This document shows positions 62,201 to 64,000 of a stretch of DNA of 64,000 nt, one piece after another. Position 1 is the first letter of the stretch; each line of letters opens with the position of its first letter. A program made the position numbers and the translations under genes. A model generated the notes under the pieces. The model had not been told where the DNA came from and made no database searches. It saw only the letters and a program-made list of their open reading frames with translations. The DNA comes from Thermoproteus sp. GTDB taxonomy: Archaea; Thermoproteota; Thermoprotei; Thermoproteales; Thermoproteaceae. The DNA is taken from the NCBI GenBank assembly GCA_038893495.1, contig JAWARJ010000001.1, positions 434,001 through 498,000 on the forward strand, in the 5' to 3' direction.

Positions 62201-63085
62201 AGACCTCAAAGCCTCCTTGGCCTTCGGCCCCAGCTCGCCCCAGCGCGTTAAGACTTCCCGTAGGGCCTCGGCGAACTCCCCATCGGCCAGCAACGCCACG
62301 GCGTCAGAAATCACGAGGGGGTCTAGGTATATCATCTTGGCGGTCATCCCTCCATCTATGGTGATATTCACGCCCGTGATCCAAGAGGCCTCGTCCGACG
62401 CAAGGAAGGCGACTAGATTAGCCACATCCATCGGGTCGCCCACTCTGCCCGCCGGATGTTGTTGGTGGTCGAGTTTATTCAATTGAGGCTCGCGTGGAGG
62501 TATCTGCCAGGCGCTTGTATCTATCCAGCCCGGCGATACGGAGACCACCCTTATCCTGTATTTGGCCAGGGTGATCGCCAGGGAGTGCGTAAGGGCCACT
62601 AACCCGCCTTTTGACGCCGAATACGGCGCTGTGTTTGGTTCCGACTGGAACGCACGCGTCGACGCGATATTTATTATAACTCCCCCTCCGCCTTTAGCCA
62701 TGATTTTGGCCGCATATTTAGAGCAGAGATAGGGCCCAGTTAGGTTGGTATTTATGACTCTAGACCAGTCCTCTAACGTCTCCTCAAAGAAGTCTTTGAA
62801 ATTTCCTATCCCCGCGTTGTTCACCAAAACGTCGAGCCGCCCCCACTTCTTCTCGACTAAATCGAATAGGCGAGCCACATCTCCCTCTTTCGAGACGTCG
62901 GCCTCTACGAAAGACGCATCTATGCCTCTAGCTCTGAGCCACTCCTCCCTATACCTCCCCCCTTCTCTATCCACATCTGCAATTACGACCTTGGCGCCCT
63001 CCAGGCCGAACTTATAGGCTATAGCGGCGCCGATCCCCTTGGCGCCGCCCGTAATTACCGCAGTCTTTCCCTGAAGCCTACCCAT
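62189..63085 (-). CDS. Short-chain dehydrogenase/reductase with C-terminal extension
   Basis: This 298-residue classical SDR has the cofactor motif TGGAKGIGAAIA, Asp39 in VVIADVDRE (NAD preference), NNAGIG, catalytic Ser in NIASTRAF and YSASKGG. The final 45 residues (DPLVISDAVALLADGEFAEA) are an extra helical tail not usual in 250-residue SDRs. The substrate is an alcohol or ketone not identifiable from sequence. It is divergent from the membrane-protein gene at 63110. Confidence 0.9.
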   Translation of the reverse strand: MGRLQGKTAVITGGAKGIGAAIAYKFGLEGAKVVIADVDREGGRYREEWLRARGIDASFVEADVSKEGDVARLFDLVEKKWGRLDVLVNNAGIGNFKDFFEETLEDWSRVINTNLTGPYLCSKYAAKIMAKGGGGVIINIASTRAFQSEPNTAPYSASKGGLVALTHSLAITLAKYRIRVVSVSPGWIDTSAWQIPPREPQLNKLDHQQHPAGRVGDPMDVANLVAFLASDEASWITGVNITIDGGMTAKMIYLDPLVISDAVALLADGEFAEALREVLTRWGELGPKAKEALRSLLK

Positions 63086-63109
63086 AAAATATTAAGAGGA
63101 CGTAATTTT

Positions 63110-63784
63110 GTGTTTTGGTTGTTTTACGGGATTAGGGAGTTCCTACGGCTCGTAAGACACACACCTCTATGGCTGTTCTTCGTCACGTTTGCAATACAGA
63201 GCATTCCCTTTAACCCAGTACCCAACTACATACCCATAGCGGCGTATATAGCCTATACTGCTAGAGAGCCCTACCAGCTGACTCTCTCCGTGGTGCTCTC
63301 GGCGTTGGGGGCCGCGGTGGGGAAACTCGTCGTCCTTAAATTCGGCGACTGGCTGAAAGGCGTAATGCCGGCAAGGAGCAGAGAGTCCTTTAGGAGACTC
63401 TTGAGCCTAGTCCCCAAGGACAAATTGGACCTCGCGGTCTTCGCCATAGCCGCCTCGCCTCTCCCCGACGACGAAGTCTATTTGATCTTGAGGGCCGGCG
63501 ACTACGACGCCAAGAGGCTAGTCGCCGTCTTGATTCCGGCTAAGCTCCTCTGGGCCTCGATGCATGTGCTCTACGCCTTAGCGACCTACAGAGCCGTGAG
63601 GTATATAGCCGGCGACGTGGGGCTTTGGGCCTACATGGGCGCCATATCTGGCATCTCTCTGGCCCTCACCATAGCGGCATTGAGACTTGACTGGGGGGCC
63701 GTCCTCGACGCATATAGGGCCGGCGGCGTGAAGCTTGCAGTGAAGGCCGCCCTTAAGAGTCTCTCTCCCTTCAAGAGGCTGTAG
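63110..63784 (+). CDS. Membrane protein, VTT/DedA-like
   Basis: This 224-residue protein has about five hydrophobic segments with a central AASPLPDDEVYLILRAGDYD resembling the re-entrant loop of small VTT-type membrane proteins. The assignment is tentative. The GTG start follows CATAAAATATTAAG by about 22 bp. The Lys/Ser-rich C-terminus (AALKSLSPFKRL) is cytoplasmic. Confidence 0.6.
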   Translation: MFWLFYGIREFLRLVRHTPLWLFFVTFAIQSIPFNPVPNYIPIAAYIAYTAREPYQLTLSVVLSALGAAVGKLVVLKFGDWLKGVMPARSRESFRRLLSLVPKDKLDLAVFAIAASPLPDDEVYLILRAGDYDAKRLVAVLIPAKLLWASMHVLYALATYRAVRYIAGDVGLWAYMGAISGISLALTIAALRLDWGAVLDAYRAGGVKLAVKAALKSLSPFKRL

Positions 63785-63868
63785 GCCCTCTGGAGGAGGC
63801 CTCCTCATAGAGGCGGGCTCCGCCGCTCGAGGCCTCACGCCGAGGGCCTGTACATATACGGCGCATCT

Positions 63869-64000
63869 CTATAAATTATTGTCGTCCACCTCGAATATGT
63901 CTCCAGCCTGTATTGCATTGTTGCCTTCCGCCCTCCTCGCCGCTATTAGGTAGGTCCCCTCCCTATTTCCGAGCTTCCTCTTGAGCTCCCGCAACTCTTC
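63869..64000 (-). CDS. C-terminal end of a hypothetical protein (window edge)
   Basis: The last 43 residues of a minus-strand gene are visible, from the window edge to TAG at 63869. They are charged (EELRELKRKLG...) and end DIFEVDDNNL. The frame is open to the edge and its composition is protein-like. Nothing can be said of its function. Confidence 0.6.
   Translation of the reverse strand, partial: EELRELKRKLGNREGTYLIAARRAEGNNAIQAGDIFEVDDNNL

Overview
The window is about 58 % GC and reads as the chromosome of a hyperthermophilic crenarchaeon of the Thermoproteaceae (Thermoproteus-like). The reasons are leaderless genes with a TATA-like box about 26 bp upstream of the start, a PaREP1-family gene, a ROK sugar kinase, an archaeal His-type Thi4, KaiC- and DUF234-type ATPases, sulfur-respiration molybdoenzymes and intron-rich tRNA architecture. 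No tool was run. Family names come from motifs read by eye.

The most striking content is three tRNA genes that each exist as two separate half genes: tRNA-Val(CAC), tRNA-Met(CAT) and tRNA-Arg(TCG). In each pair both halves lie on the same strand and each has its own TATA-like box about 26 bp upstream. The 3' tail of the 5' half is complementary (11 to 13 bp) to the 5' leader of the 3' half. The halves flank one or more intact protein genes: wHTH genes plus an ABC exporter for Val, an MFS transporter for Met, and a YeeE/YedE sulfur transporter for Arg. The Met and Arg joints fold into bulge-helix-bulge splice sites. This is what trans-spliced split tRNAs should look like.

Layout. 0-6.6 kb: end of a molybdopterin/ferredoxin oxidoreductase operon, a GT-C glycosyltransferase, a phosphate-type MFS transporter and an orphan NuoB-NuoC pair. 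6.6-10.1 kb: accessory region with an OLD-like ATPase plus a small partner gene, small zinc proteins and a frameshifted PaREP1 gene. 10.1-19.1 kb: an ECF vitamin/metal transporter split around a PEBP gene, a radical SAM/SPASM protein, an ABC-2 exporter, a hemerythrin and an HtrA protease. 19.2-27.7 kb: tRNA-Leu, an A+T-richer membrane-protein gene, a decayed gene, and the Val and Met tRNA halves with their enclosed genes. 27.7-31.2 kb: two large secreted proteins. 31.2-37.6 kb: ROK kinase, glutamate dehydrogenase, a GT2 glycosyltransferase, small regulators and a creatininase-family hydrolase. 37.7-42.6 kb: a complete sugar ABC transporter with the two permeases fused, coupled to a metallo-beta-lactamase-fold hydrolase. 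42.8 kb: a strongly structured RNA resembling a minimal RNase P RNA in topology.

43.0-50.4 kb holds a five-gene membrane-bound molybdoenzyme operon (NrfD, catalytic A, FeS B, TorD-like chaperone, polyferredoxin) likely reducing sulfur compounds. It is followed by a wHTH regulator, an MBL hydrolase, the Arg tRNA halves and the sulfur-compound permease. A shared palindrome lies 68 bp upstream of the TATA box of both the molybdoenzyme operon and the permease, so the two look co-regulated. 54.2-58.1 kb is a second accessory patch with nuclease-like and DUF234 ATPase genes, a frameshifted gene and a 27-residue acidic peptide. 58.2-64 kb: sulfide-dependent thiazole synthase Thi4, a TnpB-derived protein with a changed catalytic centre, a KaiC-like ATPase, an SPL-like radical SAM protein, an SDR oxidoreductase and a membrane protein.
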